Source: Flaccisagitta enflata (taxonomy: Eukaryota > Chaetognatha > Sagittoidea > Aphragmophora). From it: a stretch of DNA of 64,000 bases. The stretch covers positions 44,392,001-44,456,000 of the forward strand of contig OZ231126.1 of the NCBI GenBank assembly GCA_965153355.1. The letters run 5' to 3'. The notes under the pieces are model-generated. The model made no database searches. It was not told the DNA's origin and saw nothing but the letters and a program-made list of their open reading frames with translations. Below are positions 36,247 to 47,849 of this stretch, piece by piece; position 1 is the first letter of the stretch; every line of letters begins with the position of its first letter. The position numbers and the translations under genes are program-made.

Positions 36247-36752
36247 TACATATCGTTCCACCTATCATACGGCTTTTGTCGCAGCAGCAGACACCACCAC
36301 CAGACTTAGGACAACAACAACCATCACTATCATCAACACAACAACACCGTCATCGTCGCCACAGTTACCATCACCACATTTAATACAGCAACAGCGTCAG
36401 CAAACCAATCAACTACCACCACCGCACCGCAACGGCGTCGAACGTGACGTCAGCCGGTAAAAGTAATCGGAATGCTAAATGGCGCGATAATAACGCAAGT
36501 AATGAAAAGCTTGAAATATGCCACGTGACTGCACGCCAATTCCCCGCGTCACTTTACGTCACTTTTGTTCAGAAAAAAGTCACGTGATCACAGATGGCGT
36601 CGTAAATCGGCACCGGAGACGTGAATTCCATTGACGTCAATGAAAACCGATCGATTTAATGATTTTCCCCACATTTCTAAACAAAAGACGTTTAAAAACC
36701 TAAACACAATATCCTCGACAAGATTTGTATATAAATTGTCAGCTACAATGAA
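36247..36752. other. Unassigned, with CACGTG/TCACGTGA sites
   Basis: CCACGTGACT (36528), GTCACGTGATCA (36581), and TTTACGTCACTTTTG lie within 100 bp. A regulatory cluster is possible, but there is no nearby start site. Confidence 0.3.
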
Positions 36753-37169
36753 TACACTCTTTTTTTTTATAAGAACCTAGTTTATAAGAACATCAAGGCT
36801 TCGAATGGCCCCAAAATTAAGAACATCTTAAGAACATACGAAGGCTTCAAATCTTGAGAAAACAATTTCGCTTACAATGATACTTAAAGAACATTAAGAA
36901 AACACTTGAATTCTTGTAAAATTAAGATAATATTTTATAATTTTTAGAAAAATATCCTCAAACTTTAATGATTGACCTTTATTTTTACAGTATTTCATAG
37001 AAATATATTTAGTATAATCAAGTAATAGTAAATTATAAAGTTTTCTATAGTTTATATAGTATTTGAAATTAAGAACGCTCTAAGAACGTTGAAGGCTTCA
37101 TTTTGCCTTGAAAAAAGGAACATGAAGCCTTTGAAAAAAAATGACGTTCTTATAAAAAAAAAGAGTGTA
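36753..37169. mobile_element. Fold-back/TIR element FB-c3
   Basis: 417 bp. TIRs TACACTCTTTTTTTTTATAA + GAAC and their reverse complement. Interior ATCAAGGCTTCGAATGGCC and AAGAACATCTTAAGAACATA matches FB-c1. Confidence 0.75.
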
Positions 37170-39379
37170 AATGATATTCATCGATGACAGCGGTAATTTA
37201 CAGTAACTATCCTAACCCTAACCTATCAATAGGACACGCGCCGGGGCATCGGGCACAAATATAAATACGTATTGAAACCTGAAATGCAACTTCCATGACA
37301 ATTCATGATACGAGAGTCATAGGGCTCATAGAGGACAACGGCAAGGGTAACCCATAGGCAAAGAAAGTACCCCACCCCCCGACGACGGTCCACCAGCACA
37401 GGCGGCCGACACAGGCAAAGGCAGCCCACCGGCAAATGGCGATCCAATTATCACCAACAAAGAAATTCCTTTGGGTGCCAAAAGTTGTTAATAAAATGCG
37501 CCGTTGGAAAGATGGAAGAGGACATGGAAGCGGTGAAGACGGCGGCAGTGACGATGGCAGTGGTTGCAGGGGCGGCAGCGGCAATGGTAAAGACGCCGGT
37601 ATGAGAGGTGGTAGTGATTGTGTAGAGGAAATGGCAAGGAAGGCGGTGGCGGCGGTGGTGGCAGTGGCGGAGGCAATAGCGGCGGCAGTAGCAGCGACAG
37701 TGCAGTGATTGCAGTGGTAGCGGCAAAAGGTGGTGGTGGTTGTGTAGAGGAACTGGTAGGGGGCGGGGGTGGCGGTGGCGAAGGGAAGAAGAGGCGGCGC
37801 GATTGGAAGAGACAAACCACAAAAGAACCAGGCGCCAAACTGGCAGGAGAATGGAAACGCGATGGTGTCAATAGACAAAGAAGGCACGTATACGGTAGTT
37901 GAAGAACGAGGCGTGTGTGGTTCAAGTTATTGGTGAGCCATGAGGGAGCATAACAAATTAGGGTGATTCATAAATTGTTTAGCGGGTATGGCAAGAGGGT
38001 ATGGCAAGAGGTAGTTGTTTTATATCTCAAGAGTAAGAAGGTTGACTTTGAGAAACAGATCTAAAAATAATTACGGAGTATACAGCTATGGTTAGGAGAA
38101 GGAACAAAATGATAAAGCTTTCAAATGGGAAGAAAAACACGTGATAGGCCAAATGAAAGGAAAGAGAATTTAAAGAAAAAGATGAAATAAACCTAAAGTA
38201 AACCAAAACCTTTGCCAGTAAAGATAACTCTCTGGAAAGTAAGTCGTATTGACGGTTGCATTATTGTAAAGAAAACAGTTTACTCAAACCTGGTTAACAG
38301 TTGTGGGGTGGAGGTGAATAGTAGTAGAAAGAACCGAATGCTGAGAAAAAAACGAAAAAAAAAGAAGAAAATGGTGAAACCAGGGGTAAGGAAATGAGAA
38401 AATGGTAAAAATTCGAAGAAAGAAAGAGAGAAACGGAGAAAAGGAAAGAAAGCGGAAATCGAAGGCGAAAATCGGAGGACAAAAAAAAAAAGTCGGAGTC
38501 GGAATTCAATTCAGAAAAGACATTAATTGAATTCAACGGCGCAAATTGCAGGAAGGCAACCATCGAGCACACAATGGGGGAGGTGGAATCGACGGCAGCT
38601 GGAGAAATCCATTGCTGGGGTAAGGACGATGACGATTGCAAGTAAAAGTAGGTTTGACTATGAAGACTGAGGGGGGATACTGAACGCTTAGGATAGAAAT
38701 GATTTGGGAAATGAGTTGTCTAAGGCCTGGTTGCGGTTTGGCAGATGGTAAAAATACACTGGTCAATGGATGCAGTTATGTGACAAGTTTCCCGGGGTAA
38801 AACTATGCCTTCACATGTCGTCGCCAAAATCATGAACTAGTTTGAGGTGATGACATGAAAATTTCAACTCACGCACTCGCATCATGATCTAATGGACGGA
38901 CAAATGAATGGGCAAATGGATCAACAAAGCCTGGACGCTCCAAGTGTAACAGACGGAAGCGATTGTCTAAAGCTAAAAGATTTTATTAAATGAGGATCCG
39001 TTGTAGCGAGCTTTTCGTGTATAAACTATCGAGTTGTCTGGAATGTAGTCCGGAAGTTTGCTGCTTTCAACCGGTGTGATTATTCATGTTTTAGTTTTTT
39101 GTGTTGATGTCAATCAGATCTCTCAGTCAAAGCTATTCAATCTATCGCTTTTTTTCACCTACCTAGCTTATTTGCATCAACGCCCATTGGATTGAATCGA
39201 TATGATTCCATGAGCGTCTAAGCCTGCCAAATGCATGTCAAAATATACTGTAAAAACCGAGAAGAGAGGAAATGTCAGGCGAGGCAGAGTAGAGGTAGCC
39301 ACTCATAAATGAACAAATGAGGGAGAGGTTGAGAGTGCAATGGATTTACCGAAACATGATTAAACAGCCTGTCACAGGA
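37170..39379. other. Unassigned, low-complexity
   Basis: Degenerate GGC/GGT triplets, then purine-rich sequence at 38320-38500. The open frames have no splice context. 38770-39250 is unique but blank. Confidence 0.4.
37500..37800. repeat. GGC/GGT-rich degenerate triplet region
   Basis: Gly/Ala/Val-coding triplets such as GGCGGCAGTGACGATGGC. Open on both strands, as expected for degenerate triplet repeats; no splice or start signals found. Confidence 0.6.
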
Positions 39380-39391
39380 GGGAGAGAGAGA

Positions 39392-39478
<87 letters not shown>

Positions 39479-39494
39479 ACTCACAAACAGAGGC

Positions 39495-39570
<76 letters not shown>

Positions 39571-39589
39571 CAGAGATAGAGAGAGAGAC

Positions 39590-39620
<31 letters not shown>

Positions 39621-39622
39621 GG
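39380..39622. repeat. (GA)n-(CA)n-(GA)n-(CAGA)n complex
   Basis: GA run, CA run of about 34 bp, AGGCAAGATA, GA run of about 65 bp, CAGA tetramers. Confidence 0.96.
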
Positions 39623-39829
39623 AAACGACTCTAAAGACGGAAAGAAAAGGTGCCATTGAATACCAATTCCTTTGGCGGAAACTCCTTGCAAGAGAGAGAA
39701 AAGAGAAGTTGACACGTCTTGACTCTCCTCCGAAAACCTTTAATTAATCAAAAACTAAGTGAAGATGAAGGAGGAGGTGAAATGCCCTTTTATCGACTGA
39801 CGGCACTTCAATGAGTGGGAGTATATTCG

Positions 39830-39903
39830 CGCGTGCGAGTTTACGTGCCTGTTTGTGTGCATGCGTGTGTGTGCATGCGTGTGTGTGCATGCGTGTGTGT
39901 GCA

Positions 39904-39993
<90 letters not shown>

Positions 39994-40002
39994 TGTGCGT
40001 GT

Positions 40003-40073
<71 letters not shown>
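39830..40073. repeat. (GCATGCGTGTGTGT)n-(GT)n-(CT)n complex
   Basis: Four units of a 14-bp GTGTGCATGCGTGT repeat, a GT run of about 80 bp, and a CT run of about 65 bp. Confidence 0.96.
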
Positions 40074-40075
<2 letters not shown>

Positions 40076-40198
40076 TATAGTGTATTTTGGTATGTGTGTA
40101 TGTGCGTGGGATCTGTTGTCGTCGGCAAAAGACAGACGAAAAACGAAGTCAAGAACTAAGATTATATCAATAGTCTATAAAAAGTAATGATAATGAAA

Positions 40199-40352
40199 AC
40201 TACAACGACAACAACTCCAACACCATCAACATCAACACCAACTCCAACAACATCAACACAAACTACATCAACACCAAAAACATCAACAACACCATCACCA
40301 ACAACACCATCACCAACACCAACAACACCAACATCAACACCAACAATAACAA
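40199..40352. repeat. (ACA/ACC) Thr-codon-like triplet region
   Basis: AACACCATCAACATC-like triplets; degenerate. Confidence 0.8.
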
Positions 40353-40372
40353 CAGCGATGACGTCAGTAACA

Positions 40373-40923
40373 ATAGTCGCAAAAGCGTTACCCGATGCCC
40401 CTAAGTTAGTGTATGTGGGAATGAGAATATGAGAGGGTGAGCGGCCCCGGAGGGGCCGATGACCTATGATTCCACATAGGACAATTTTCTCCGGTTTGAT
40501 AAGCTGGTTTGGAGGGCTGAGAGGCCTGATTTTGAGTCTAAAAGGTCTGATTCAGGGTCTGAGAGGCGTGGTTTGGGGTCTGAGAGGCTTGATTTAGGGG
40601 CCGAAAAGCCTGATTTGGGTCTGAGGGGTCTAATTTGGGGTCAGAAAAGCCTGATTTGGGGTCTGAGGCCTGATTTGGGTCTGAGAGGCCTAATTTGGGG
40701 TCTGAGAAGCCTGATATGGGGTCTGGGAGGCCTGATTTGGGGTCTGAGAGGCTTGATTTTGGTTTTGAGAGGCCTGATTTGGGGTCAGAAATGTCTGATT
40801 TAGAGTCTTAGAGGCCTTATTTGAGGCTTGGGGAGGGGGGGACGTGCGGAAAACGGAAACCGGAGAAAATTGCCCTATGTGGAATCATAGGTCATCGGCC
40901 CCTCCGGGGCCGCTGCCCAAAAA
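40373..40923 (+). mobile_element. PBE, 'GATTTGGGGTCTGAGAGGCC' array
   Basis: ATAGTCGCAAAAGCGTTACC start, CGGCCCCGGAGGGGCCG hairpin and CCTATGATTCCACATAGG. About 15 units of the 20-21-bp repeat. Mirrored arm ending GGCCCCTCCGGGGCCGCTGC, CCAAAAA. The hairpin loop GGA/TCC differs from GAA/TTC in other copies. Confidence 0.85.
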
Positions 40924-41136
40924 CGACGACGATGAATAAATAAGGGTGACTTTTCCGCGGAATTCTAAGTAAGAGAGAGAGAGTTGGGAGCATGCAGCAA
41001 CGAGTTTTTAAGTCCTTCGGGAAAGCCCACGGAATTACCGTGACGAGAATTACCATGGGAACCAAAATGACGTCACACCGAATACTTCAAACGACGACAA
41101 CGTTGAAAGAATGAAAGAAAATAACTACATCGACAA

Positions 41137-41143
<7 letters not shown>

Positions 41144-41211
<68 letters not shown>
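41144..41211. repeat. (GA)n microsatellite
   Basis: Pure GA run after an A-run. Confidence 0.97.
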
Positions 41212-41215
<4 letters not shown>

Positions 41216-41322
41216 CAGACAACCAGATATAATCATGCTTGACGTATAACTGAATACCAATGAATAGCGCATTTTGCTCATCTTGACGCACCTTTGAATA
41301 CCAACGCATACTGCCAAACAAG

Positions 41323-41658
<336 letters not shown>

Positions 41659-41679
41659 AAAAAAAGCAAAATATAAAGT

Positions 41680-41895
41680 AACAAGGCCGGATACACGGCC
41701 ATCAGTTGCGAACGGGTGGGCAGGGGCATCCAACTTCAATCCACACCACAAGTCCCCCACTCACATGCACAAAAAGTACCTAAAACGCTCATTTCCTCAC
41801 TTTTCGACTCATGTCCACGAACCGACCAACCAACCAACCGACCGACCGACCGACGGACAAAGCCTCTTATAGAGTTGCGTGTCCGCAACTAAAAA
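41680..41895 (+). mobile_element. DHE, hybrid of two subfamilies
   Basis: 5' hairpin of the GGCCG type, but the interior of the GTGAC type (GGCATCCAACTTCAATCCAC, AAGTACCTAAAACGCTC). 3' hairpin AGTTGCGtgtcCGCAACT plus AAAAA. Confidence 0.85.
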
Positions 41896-41942
41896 CAAAT
41901 CTAAAGTAAAAACAAATCTAAACTAAAACTCAATCCACTTAC

Positions 41943-42115
41943 CGTTGATGCAGGTGTGAATGTTTTCTCTCCAGTTGGTAGAGTTGAAAATGGAGGAATG
42001 TCTTTGTTGCAGATGCAGCTTCGTCATTCCCAGAGTCCAGATGTGATTCAGTTTCATTTCTCCGCCCGGCCCCGGTTTCGGCTTAATTCCCCAAGTCTGC
42101 CCACAAATCTTACAC
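41943..42115 (-). other. Internal coding exon 2 of the zinc-finger gene
   Basis: This is a 173-bp exon. The acceptor has an unbroken run of T followed by C/T-rich sequence and CGTAG. The donor is GGTAAGT. Two of three frames contain stops, and the open one joins exon 1 in phase (AG + G = Arg). It carries a C-x2-C start and an LHLQQRH segment, which completes a second Cys/His cluster. It ends with one base of a split codon, so a further exon must start with two bases. Confidence 0.78.
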
Positions 42116-45100
42116 CTACGCGAAAGAGAAAAGGAGAGGGCGAAAAAAAAAAAGGTTTTAACTACCTCTTTAAAGTCAAGTTGTTAATTCACTATCTCGG
42201 TCGGTCCAACCTTCCGTTTTTGGCCTACATAGCCCATTTTATAATCAAAGTCCTGGTCCTGATTCTGGCTTAAAGATACTTGCTCCGCTTTAACTTTAAG
42301 GGGATCTGAATAATTGCCAAATCTAGCCTTGCTATTGCACTAAGTTCTGTACGCGGGTCACGTTAGGACAAAAAAACTTACGCCGGTACTTTTGACCTAC
42401 ATCAAAGGTAGAAACTGGTACACACAGCGCAATCTATAGTAGAAAAACTGGACATAATCCCTCGGGAAAAAACCCCGATTCATTGATTAAATAAGTTTTA
42501 ATGGGGGATTCCTTCCGGGAATTCCTGGGGAATAAACTTTGATGTTTCTCAGTAAAGCCTAATTCACTTTAAAGAATAATTGTAACAGAGGATTCCCCGG
42601 GATATTCCCGGAAATTAAATTTTGAAAATCCCAGTTCACTTAAAAAATAGTTGTAACAGGGGATTTCCCCGGGATTTCCCCAGGATTTCCCCGGGATATT
42701 TCTCAAAAAAGCCCAGTTAACTTTAAAAAGTGATTGCAAAGAGGGTTCCCCAAGGAATTCTTCAGGGGATTAATATCACTACAGATTGCGCTGTGGTACA
42801 GTTGCTTATATTGAGCAAGAAAATATATGGTTTTACCTGCGTCCTAGCTAATCCAAAGCCTCTTTCTTCCCTTGAAGTTAACTACTTCGCCCAAATTCAA
42901 ATATGGAAAAAAAGGATTATGACATTCTATTTGATACAGTTCTAAATATGAAAAATGATACCTAAAATAGGAGGTAGGACGCCAAATCTTCAGGAAAGCT
43001 TTAGGGGTGGATTGAATACAACTTGTGTAAAATTTGGTAACCCTGCTTCCAGATTTAAAGGAATTATTAAAATAAACCCATAAATTTCTAATCAAAGATA
43101 AAATAAATTATGTCAATTTGATGCCTCCAAAACGTTTAACCTACTGACTTCATGAGCAAAAAAATGTCCTTAGATTCATCAGGATGCAGGCAAAACCATA
43201 TATAAATGTTATTTACACATACTAAGAGACACTTTTATACAATAGCTGTCGTCCCCGGGTCCTGGCTTCTATTTTTGACCAGATATGGTATGCTCTCGGA
43301 ACTCAGTGTATTGGTTCTTCATAGCATTGATTGATTGATTGATTGATTGATAGATTGATTCATTCATAAAAGATTAGTACAAAAAAATATAACAAAATTG
43401 ATCTGTTCAGTCGAAAAGAAATATCGGTCAGCTGGAATCAGCAATACATATTTTCAAAATCATAAAAAAGATAATTTATCTATTGTAGTCGAAGTTGTAG
43501 TGACATACCGGCCGACCAGACGATGGACCAACGACTCAGACAAATACAAAATCCTTTGTCGCTAACCTGTAAGTCATGTGGGCGTTAAAGTGATGCATCA
43601 TGAGAGCAACGATGCTTGAGCATTCATCAGCGCAGGCGTGACAAGCGAAGCCTTTAATCCCCGGCGCCAAAGCGTGAGACGCCAGCGGATTCACGGGTGT
43701 GGAGCTCATCGTCGACGGAGCCGCCGCGCCACTTCCGGATGACGTATTCCCCGATGCGGCCGCGATACCAGCCACAGATGCCCCCGACGAGGATCTGATT
43801 GATGTCGACGGCGGGTTTGAAAAGGCGGAAGCGCCTCCTCCAATCCCGGTTCCTGAAGGTACGATGGAGGGAGTTGGCTTGGGCTTTAATATGGACACCA
43901 TCTTTGTGTTGGTATTCAATGAGGTGGATTTGTAAGGATGGCCGGAATGATGTTGCGCCTGTTGCATATGCATCATCGGCGCTGGCGAAGGCATGCAGGC
44001 TCTCGGCGCGAATTTGCCGAGATTATTTTTGGTGAAGGCAGACAGAGCTTCCAATGGAGGTGGAAGGCGGAACTTGCCGTCTGGGGCAGCTGTTGGAGCA
44101 TGTCGGGAAGGGTGTTGCTGTAGGACGGGCGGAGAAGCTGTGGAGGTGGAAGGTGACACGGAGTAAGGCGGCGGCGGGGGGGAGGAAGAGGAGGTTGCAG
44201 ATAGAGCTCGACGGAGTAATCCAGAGTGATGTTGCTGCGGTGGCGGCAAATGTGCATCATCCAGGGTATATTGAGGAGAAGAAGCGGAAGTCTGTTCATC
44301 AATGGTGATGAGCATCTCGCCAGAATCATCCTCCAAAGCAACGACGGAATTTGGAAGAATACGATTGTCGACGGCAGGTTGCAAAGGTCGTAACGGGGGA
44401 GGAGGAGGAGGAGACGGAGATGGGGAAGTGGCGTCACCTGCTTGAGGGGGAAAAATAGCAAGAGGACGAGACGGGTGTTGAACCGATGCAGTTTCCACAT
44501 CTTCTCCCACAAACAGCTTTGACGCAGCAGCAGCCGCAGCTGATATCTTTTCGTCGATGAGAGCACGAGGTTGAGGAGGAGCATGATGAGGAGGTTGAGC
44601 AAGTTGATTAGGTTGCATTTTTAGAAAAGATGATGCGGTATTTGGAGGTTTTGATTTGCCAGCGTTAGTTTTCAGCATCGGCACGAGGTATGGCGTCTCC
44701 GATGATGAAGCTGTTGACGGCATTACCGATGTTGGTTTGGTGGCGCTGTAAGCGGGTAATGAAGGATATCTACGAGGAATTTCAACGGCACAAAATTGAT
44801 CGAAAGCACTCGCGAAGGATCCCGGCGAGGACCGCTTTGTAACCCCGGAAGAAGCAGTAGAAGACGTGGAGGCAGAGGCGGAAACAGAAGGATGGGGAGT
44901 AGCAGAAGGAGAAGAAGAGGCTGATGAGGAGGAAGAGGATGATGCCGAAGATGCCTTGCCGGTGGAAAAGGCGGATTGAGGAGCAACGTTGGAGGCACTT
45001 TTGTCATTGATATTGTTGTTGGTAGTGGTCGCGGTATTGTTGTTACTATTGGTATTGTTGTTACTATTGGTTTTGTTGATATTGGAGTTGTTGTTCCTCA

Positions 45101-45205
45101 GCGCAGGCGGTGGAAGTAAATCCTCAATTGAAATAAATTCCGGTTCAACGACTTTTGCCGTTGACGGGGCACTGGAGGAAGAAGTGGAGGCAGAAGTAGC
45201 ACTTA

Positions 45206-45236
<31 letters not shown>

Positions 45237-46304
45237 GACGTCAGTGTCGTTTCCAAAGAAGTGATCATCATCCTCGATGGATGCCATGACGGTGAATTCC
45301 TTCGTCACTGGCGTTGTGATAACACGTGGAACAGCTGGTCGACGCACTAATGATGGATAAGTAGCAGACGATGCAACGGGCAGAGGGGGAGGATGGGGAG
45401 AAATAGAAGCAGTAGGCAAACGAGAAGTTGATGTTGGTGCGCTAGACGATGCGGAGGAAGATTTTGGCGTCGAGGGACTAACGGAGGCGTTGCGGATGTT
45501 GGTAGATCGCAATGAACGCCGCGTGGGTGTCAAAGGAACGGAAGCGGAAGATGATTCGTCTTCAGCGTCTTTTCCAGGCGACGAAAAATCTTCAGTATAA
45601 GATGACCGCAAACTCTGCAAATCCCGCTCCTGATTTCGATTGTCGGTCATGTCATCGGTGTCGTTGTCATTATTACACGCTACTGCCGAAGAAAAATAAT
45701 TGCCATCATTCTCGTGGGAATTGTTGATTAAAGAGGCACCATGAATTTCGCCGGTTTTGCTATCAACGAGTTGATTTTCATGATCGAAACCGAGTTCTAG
45801 CGAAGAATGGGTTGAGGGAGACTGGAATCTCGTGGTGATGATCTGTTGCTGTTTCTTCTGTCGCTCGTCGTCCTTCGTCGTCGTCGTCTTCTTTATCGTC
45901 GTCGTTTTGTCATGTCCTCTAGTGGAGAGGCCACGACTTTGTTCCATTGGATCTGAACTATTACTTTGAACCCCCGTTTCCTCGCTCGATTTCCCCCTTT
46001 CTTCGTCGTCGTGATCGTCGCCGTCGTCGTCGTCGTTATCCGAGTTTTCTTCTCGTTTTCTATGAAGACTCTTCTTCTTTGAAATGATGTTCACTCGACG
46101 TTTTTCGCCGGTTACTACTCTCTCAGCGACAACAACAACATTGGACAACGACGTCGATAAAGACGTCGTCGACATCGTCGTCGTCGATCTTCCGCTGCCG
46201 CTGCGCAAGCTGCTCCTCCGGTCGATCGAACCGGCAGCTGTCGTCGTCGTCTTCGTCTTCGTTTCTTGTTCTATTTCTTCCTTTCTAATCCTATGCCTCT
46301 CCAT
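41943..46304 (-). CDS. C2H2 zinc-finger low-complexity protein, 3'-partial, two exons visible
   Basis: Exon 1 codes from the ATG at 46304 (purine at -3, G at +4) to 43567, giving 912 codons plus 2 bases. Exon 2 is 42115-41943. The intron has GT (TACAG|GTTAGC, a weak donor) and AG after a strong pyrimidine tract. Exon 2 has one open frame, and its phase fits exon 1 exactly. Exon 2 ends at a consensus donor (G|GTAAGT), so the protein continues. The protein is S/T/P-rich with a basic-acidic N-terminus. It has an Asn-rich run near residues 402-434, the segment EFISIEDLLPPP near 388, poly-Ala near 587 and poly-Pro near 630. A C2H2 finger lies at residues 886-912: C888, C891, H904, H909. Exon 2 adds C914, C917 and H947, H952 in atypical spacing. 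A nuclear DNA- or chromatin-binding role is inferred. I do not recognise the family. Confidence 0.82.
42482..42775. repeat. Intronic minisatellite, ~75-90 bp unit, ~4 copies
   Basis: Each unit carries a G/C-rich block such as GGGGATTTCCCCGGGAT, then an A/T block with CCCAGTTCACTTTAAA and TTGTAACAG. Unit lengths vary and copies are diverged. Within one unit the CCCCGGGATTT block is itself repeated three times. Confidence 0.7.
43326..43364. repeat. (GATT)n microsatellite
   Basis: About nine GATT units with a few substitutions, within the zinc-finger gene intron. Confidence 0.85.
43567..46304 (-). other. Coding exon 1 of the zinc-finger gene
   Basis: This is 2738 bp of uninterrupted frame, far longer than any other open frame here that is not a simple-repeat translation. 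The frame reads on past the donor only 10 codons before a stop, as expected for read-through into an intron. Upstream in the same frame there are 20-odd more codons before a TAG, so a longer N-terminus by splicing is possible. Out-of-frame open stretches on the plus strand at 43699-45264 are shadows of this exon. Confidence 0.82.
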
Positions 46305-46762
46305 TGCGAAACGTGACTGAGGCTGCTGCTGCTGATGTCGTGGACAAAATTCTCGAGGCTACAGCTGCAGCCGCCGCGTCTGCAATTAATCTTGAAAACA
46401 TGAGAATGAAAGGATTTGTTGCTCTCCATCTAACTGCTGCTGCTGCAGCTGGGTAAGATGATGGTGGCGACGACGTGGAGGAGGACGATGGCGGTTCCAA
46501 CAAAGTGACGACAGGATGCCCCGTTAAGCCGTTTTTCTTCGTAGTTATCGTCCGTTTCGACGTCGCCGGGATCCTGTCGTCGTTCTCGACGTCGTCACCG
46601 TTGCAGCTGTTATCGTTGTCGTCGTTGACGTCGTCGTCTTTGTTGTCGTCGATGTTATTAAGCGAGATCGAGTGAGAGATCGAACTCGCAGTCGGTTGCA
46701 ATGGTGGTTAAGTTGCAGCCATTTCGCTAACCGCCATATTGGAAATTACGGCGGACATATTG
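46305..46762 (-). promoter_or_regulatory. Putative 5' leader and core promoter of the zinc-finger gene
   Basis: Read on the minus strand, the region at 46762-46731 contains CCAATATGtCCGCC and CCAATATGGCGG. These combine CCAAT-like and YY1-like (ATGGCGG) motifs, which are commonly found at animal transcription starts. The leader below it is rich in GAC/AGC triplets and is open in one frame for about 130 codons, but that frame lacks an early ATG. No TATA box is seen. Assignment as promoter is an inference from motif and position. Confidence 0.45.
46708..46737 (-). CDS. Possible 9-codon upstream ORF
   Basis: On the minus strand an ATG inside the YY1-like box opens a frame reading MAVSEMAAT followed by TAA. 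It lies about 400 bases upstream of the main ATG. If transcription starts upstream of it, it could dampen translation of the main frame. Chance occurrence is quite possible. Confidence 0.25.
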   Translation of the reverse strand: MAVSEMAAT

Positions 46763-46919
46763 GATTCGAGAAGACATATTTGACTCTTATTTTTCGGTCC
46801 TAGTGATAAAATCAAAGAGGAATAGTGTGAAATAGTACAAAGAATGATTTTTCGAGGACTTATCAATGCTGCGAATTTAGTATAAATATATTTCTCTGAC
46901 TTGGTGTCGAGTTACGAAA

Positions 46920-47085
46920 TCAAGACATTCCTTATTTTCGCCCGTGGTTGGGCAGGGGCAGCAGCCATAAACCGATCGTAACTCAAACAGTTTATGGACC
47001 GACGGACTATAGGACTAACGGACCAACGGATCGACGGACCGACCGACAGAGCAAACCTTATAGTCGCATGCACGCGATTCGAACG
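46920..47085 (+). mobile_element. DHE, decayed, upstream of the zinc-finger gene
   Basis: CCCGTGGTTGGGCAGGGGCA, AAACCGATCGTAACTC, a GACGGACC body and GTCGCATGCACGCGAT end. It lacks the 5' hairpin. It lies 150 bp beyond the putative promoter. Confidence 0.55.
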
Positions 47086-47217
47086 AGTCTTTCTTTCAAA
47101 AGAAATGTAATTTAGAAAATGTTTAAAAAGAAATTGTTATAAAAAGAATGTTATAAACGAGAGAGTTGATCGAAAGATTTCGAAGGGCAATGAGCGAGTT
47201 TAGGCAACGAAGAAAAA

Positions 47218-47323
<106 letters not shown>

Positions 47324-47426
47324 CTGTAAATCTAACTCGGATGTCAGTTAAGAGAGAAAAAATTCAAGATGGCCGCTCTTCAGAAAGACCCCAGAGGTCT
47401 TCATTTCGATCGGATTAACATGAAAT

Positions 47427-47428
<2 letters not shown>

Positions 47429-47497
<69 letters not shown>
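47429..47497. repeat. (GA)n microsatellite, right arm of an inverted pair
   Basis: About 34 GA units. The intervening sequence holds CAAGATGGCCGCTCTT, a YY1-like motif followed by a 19-codon open frame. Confidence 0.97.
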
Positions 47498-47499
<2 letters not shown>

Positions 47500-47849
47500 C
47501 AGGAAAGGGGGAATTCTATTCAGTTTAACTTAACTCATGACAAAATGTCAAAGTAAAAATTAAAAAAAAAAAAAACATCTGCCCCGGGAGAAACTTCGAG
47601 AGGCGAGACCCCTGCCCGGTGCTGAGGAACATTCAAAAAAGGGCAACTGACAGAAAAGATAATTGAAGATGATCAAAATGGACAGATCAACCACGTAGAT
47701 CTAGGTTTCTGACGTTTTAGTAGACAAATATACAAACCGCACCTATAATTCAGAAAATAAAGAAGACAGATCAACGCCTGTGATTCTTAAGAAAAGAGCT
47801 CTCGGTTATTACCGGTTAGAGACACCTTTGATTAGACCAAATAGCAGTC

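Larger units (their letters stand above)
42116..43566 (-). other. Intron of the zinc-finger gene
   Basis: GT-AG intron of 1451 bp. It holds a degenerate minisatellite (about 42482-42775) and a GATT tetranucleotide run (about 43326-43362). The remainder is A/T-rich with no coding signal that I can see. Confidence 0.7.

Noticed and set aside
37208-37226. Telomere-like CTAACCCTAACC
   Set aside because: Only about two and a half units; chance or a tiny relic.
37226-37925. Several overlapping frames of 73-194 codons
   Set aside because: Open on both strands because of degenerate GGC/GGT triplets; no plausible splice sites or conserved motif seen.
43699-45264. Plus-strand frames opposite the zinc-finger exon
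   Set aside because: Shadows of the minus-strand coding exon, which is far longer and has matching splice structure.
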